A DNA stretch of 5,705 nt, taken from contig WFVP01000344.1 in assembly GCA_015491595.1 (NCBI GenBank), positions 1 to 5,705 on the forward strand, given 5' to 3'. Shown in pieces: positions 3,503 to 5,705 of this stretch. Origin of the DNA: Anaerolineales bacterium (GTDB lineage: Bacteria > Chloroflexota > Anaerolineae > Anaerolineales > DRMV01). The position numbers were made by a program, and so were the translations under genes. The notes beneath the pieces were generated by a model. That model was not told the DNA's origin and searched no databases. It saw nothing but the letters and a program-made list of their open reading frames with translations. Each line of letters opens with the position of its first letter. The first letter of the stretch is position 1.

Positions 3503-5705
3503 TCAGGGATTCCGGGCGTAGAGCCGGTAGTACATCCGGTAGTTCTCGTAGATGCGACGCAGGTACAGATGGGTCTCCCCAAAGCGCACCATCTCCAGGA
3601 ACAAATCCGGGTCCTGGGGCGCGAGTTCGTACCAGATGCGCGCGTTGCCCGGACCCGCGTTGTAAGCGGCCAGGGCGGCGAAGAGATTGTCGTTGAAGGT
3701 GTTCCGTTGCTGGTTCAGGTACGCCACCCCCAGGCGCAGGCTGACCAGGGGACGCAGCAGGTCCTCGTCGGTGTAATTGGGCGGCCAGCCCTGTTGTTGC
3801 GCCAGATACTGGCCCGTCTGAGGGATGATTTGCATCAGCCCCTGGGCCCCGGCCTTGGAGGCGATGAAGCCTTCGAAGAGGCTCTCCTGGCGGATGAGGG
3901 CGTACAGGAACAGGGGATGGAAATCGTATTCCTGCGCGATGGGCACCACCAGGTCGGCGTAGTACGGCCCGAAGCGCACGTGGTGGAAGTACACCGGCGC
4001 GGTGAGCGCGGTGAACTCGTCCAGGCCGGCCAAATCCAGCAACCGGCGGGAGGCCAGAATGGCCGTGCGGTACATCCCCAGCTTCTGGGCTTCGTGAATC
4101 AAACGGAAGGTGTTGGCCGGGTCGTTGGCCACGTCCTGGCGCAGGCTCTCCCATTCGTCCCGAGCCTCATCGTAGAAGCCGAACTCCCACAACCACAGAC
4201 CCCGTTGATAACGCGGGTCCTCGGCCAGGGGTCCGGAGGAAAGGAGGTCCTCCTGCGGCGGCAAGTTGAAGGTCTGTCGGACCCACTGGGCCGCTTCCTT
4301 CCGTTCCCGGTCCCAATCGATGCCCGTGTCGTAGGCCAGGGGACGGGCGAAGGGCGCGCGGCCTTCCAGCAAGTCCCGGGCCCGTTCGCTGTAGTATCCG
4401 GTGGGGTCCAGGGCCGCGGCGCGGGTCCATTCCTGCTGGGCCGTGGCCAGATCCCCCTGTTGGGCCGCCAGTTTCCCCAGCCACAGGTACGCGGCCGCCC
4501 GCCAGTAGGGGTCCTGCAGGGCTTCGGCCGCCTGCTGGAACACCTGCTGGGCTTTGGCCCAATCCCCCGCCCGCAGGTACGTCACCCCGGCCAGGATGAA
4601 GGCCCGGGGAGCCAGGGGATGATGGGGATAGGCCTGGGCCATGCGATGCCACAGGGCCGCCGCATCCTGCAGGTTGAACAGAATTTCCTGATAGCGCGCG
4701 GCCCGGAACAGGAAATCCCCGGCCCGCGGGTGTTCGGGCACCTGATTCACGAAGTCGAGGTAAATCCGAGAAGCCGTCTGATAGTCTTGCAAATACCGGG
4801 CATACGTCTCCGCGATGGCTTCCCAGGCCCTATCCCACCAACGGTCGCCCGGATAGCGCTGGATGACGATGTTCCAGGCGTCGATGGCCTCGGTGTAGCT
4901 GCCCATGGCCTGATGAATCAGGCCCCGGTAGTAGTAGGCCGTGGCATCGGGGGGCTGAGGATTGGCCGCCAGGTAGCGCTTGAGGGCCCGCAGACCCGGT
5001 TCGTATTGGCGGGCATAGTAGTCCACAATTCCCCGTTCCAGGTCGGGCACCGCCCGTTCGGCGTCAATCAAGGCCACCAGGGCCTGGTAGGCATATGGGG
5101 ACTTGGGATACTGCACCACCAGTTCCAGGTAGAGGTCGTATCCCTGTTGGGTCCGGCCCTGGAGCAAATAGACCTGGCCCATCTGGTACAGAACGAAAGC
5201 CCGTTCGAAATCGTTGGGCGCATGTTCCAGGGCGTTTTGATAGGCCTCCAGGGCCGCGTCCAGCTGGTTGAGAATGTGGTACGCCCGTCCCATCCCCAGG
5301 TACAGGCCGTAGATGCGCGGGGGGAAGGGTTGAAACTCCAGGGCCGCTTCGTAAGCCGCGGCTGCGGGCCCGTAATCCGCCGCGTTGAACAGGGCATCCC
5401 CCATCCACTCGTACACGTAAGGCACCAGAGGCTCCGGGGAATAAGGAAGAAAGGCCTGCCAGGAAGCCGCCTCGTCGGCGAAACGCTGCAGACGCCGGTA
5501 GGTCAGGGCCAGGAAAAGATGGGCCCGCTGCGCCGGCACCGAATCGGGAAACTCCTCCTGCAATTGTCGGAGGCGCCGCAAGGCGTTGGGGTAGTCCCGC
5601 TCCAGGTAGTGGGTGCGCCCCCATCCCAGCAGGGCCCACGCCCTCTCCTCGGGGGAAGCGGCCGTCTGGTAGACCTGCTTGTAAAGGGAGCGCGCGGTGT
5701 CCCAA
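3503..5705 (-). CDS. TPR-repeat soluble lytic murein transglycosylase, SLT domain (5' partial)
   Basis: The frame is open from the window edge (first full codon at 5704) to TGA at 3505-3503, giving 733 visible residues; the N-terminus and any signal peptide lie outside. Visible residues about 20-440 form around eleven TPR-like helical repeats of about 34-40 residues, for example those with GQVYLLQGR and GKLAAQQGDLATA. Residues about 595-733 are the SLT catalytic domain: LIRQES with E607 as the probable catalytic glutamate (codon 3886-3884), GAQGLMQIIP (619-628) and AYNAGPGNA (680-688). Such enzymes cleave the MurNAc-GlcNAc bond of peptidoglycan, forming 1,6-anhydro ends; the superhelical repeats probably guide glycan or partner proteins, as in Slt70. 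The arrangement is Slt70-like, but the repeats are more recognisable as TPRs. The TTG at 5581 is not the start, because clear repeat sequence continues upstream. No obvious terminator follows, so read-through into the atp operon is possible. Confidence 0.92.
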   Translation of the reverse strand, partial: WDTARSLYKQVYQTAASPEERAWALLGWGRTHYLERDYPNALRRLRQLQEEFPDSVPAQRAHLFLALTYRRLQRFADEAASWQAFLPYSPEPLVPYVYEWMGDALFNAADYGPAAAAYEAALEFQPFPPRIYGLYLGMGRAYHILNQLDAALEAYQNALEHAPNDFERAFVLYQMGQVYLLQGRTQQGYDLYLELVVQYPKSPYAYQALVALIDAERAVPDLERGIVDYYARQYEPGLRALKRYLAANPQPPDATAYYYRGLIHQAMGSYTEAIDAWNIVIQRYPGDRWWDRAWEAIAETYARYLQDYQTASRIYLDFVNQVPEHPRAGDFLFRAARYQEILFNLQDAAALWHRMAQAYPHHPLAPRAFILAGVTYLRAGDWAKAQQVFQQAAEALQDPYWRAAAYLWLGKLAAQQGDLATAQQEWTRAAALDPTGYYSERARDLLEGRAPFARPLAYDTGIDWDRERKEAAQWVRQTFNLPPQEDLLSSGPLAEDPRYQRGLWLWEFGFYDEARDEWESLRQDVANDPANTFRLIHEAQKLGMYRTAILASRRLLDLAGLDEFTALTAPVYFHHVRFGPYYADLVVPIAQEYDFHPLFLYALIRQESLFEGFIASKAGAQGLMQIIPQTGQYLAQQQGWPPNYTDEDLLRPLVSLRLGVAYLNQQRNTFNDNLFAALAAYNAGPGNARIWYELAPQDPDLFLEMVRFGETHLYLRRIYENYRMYYRLYARNP

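Noticed and set aside
3363..4154. 263-codon minus-strand frame across the promoter region
   Set aside because: It is a shadow of the SLT domain in another frame. Its product is Pro/Arg/Gly-rich, and it runs through the promoter gap and into atpZ out of frame.
5579..5581. TTG at 5581 as the start of the transglycosylase
   Set aside because: The frame stays open to the window edge and encodes another repeat unit upstream, so this TTG is an internal leucine codon.
1..5705. CRISPR array, mobile element, tRNA or defence system
   Set aside because: I found no direct-repeat array with spacers, no transposase or integrase motifs, no tRNA-like cloverleaf, and no non-housekeeping gene cluster in the window.

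Overview
The window reads as chromosomal DNA from a GC-rich bacterium (clearly above 50% GC by eye). Every gene is on the minus strand. The organism is probably a member of the Chloroflexota, perhaps Anaerolineae-like. This is an inference from gene style: an ATP synthase b subunit carrying a delta-type C-terminal domain, an unusually long a subunit, and a TPR-rich lytic transglycosylase. No marker gene fixes the taxon.

Layout in the direction of transcription, from high to low coordinates: (1) about 5705-3503, a large secreted-type lytic transglycosylase with many TPR-like repeats and a C-terminal SLT domain, whose N-terminus lies outside the window. (2) 3502-3412, a short intergenic gap with a well-formed sigma70-type promoter (TTGACG, 16 bp, TGT-TACAAT). 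(3) 3411-1016, an F0 operon: atpZ (ATPase_gene1 family), atpB (a), atpE (c) and a fused atpF/atpH (b plus the delta C-terminal domain). The first two genes overlap, and all four have strong Shine-Dalgarno sites at an identical 6-nt spacing. (4) 1015-862, a 154-bp gap with a GC-rich hairpin and T-rich tail that looks like an intrinsic terminator, an overlapping alternative hairpin, and a G-tract/C-tract inverted repeat. (5) 861-1, a polytopic membrane protein resembling GT-C glycosyltransferases, open to the window edge and so lacking its C-terminus.

The operon encodes the membrane motor of a proton-type F1F0 ATP synthase: the stator a, the rotor c, the peripheral stalk b/delta, and the small assembly or ion-related protein AtpZ. 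The F1 genes (alpha, gamma, beta, epsilon), which normally follow directly, are absent. A terminator and an unrelated gene come next, so F1 must be encoded elsewhere. The delta N-terminal domain, which normally grips the top of F1, is also absent from this cluster. The most notable point is this truncated b-delta fusion in a separated F0 operon. The rest looks like housekeeping sequence, and I see no mobile element, CRISPR array, tRNA or defence system.
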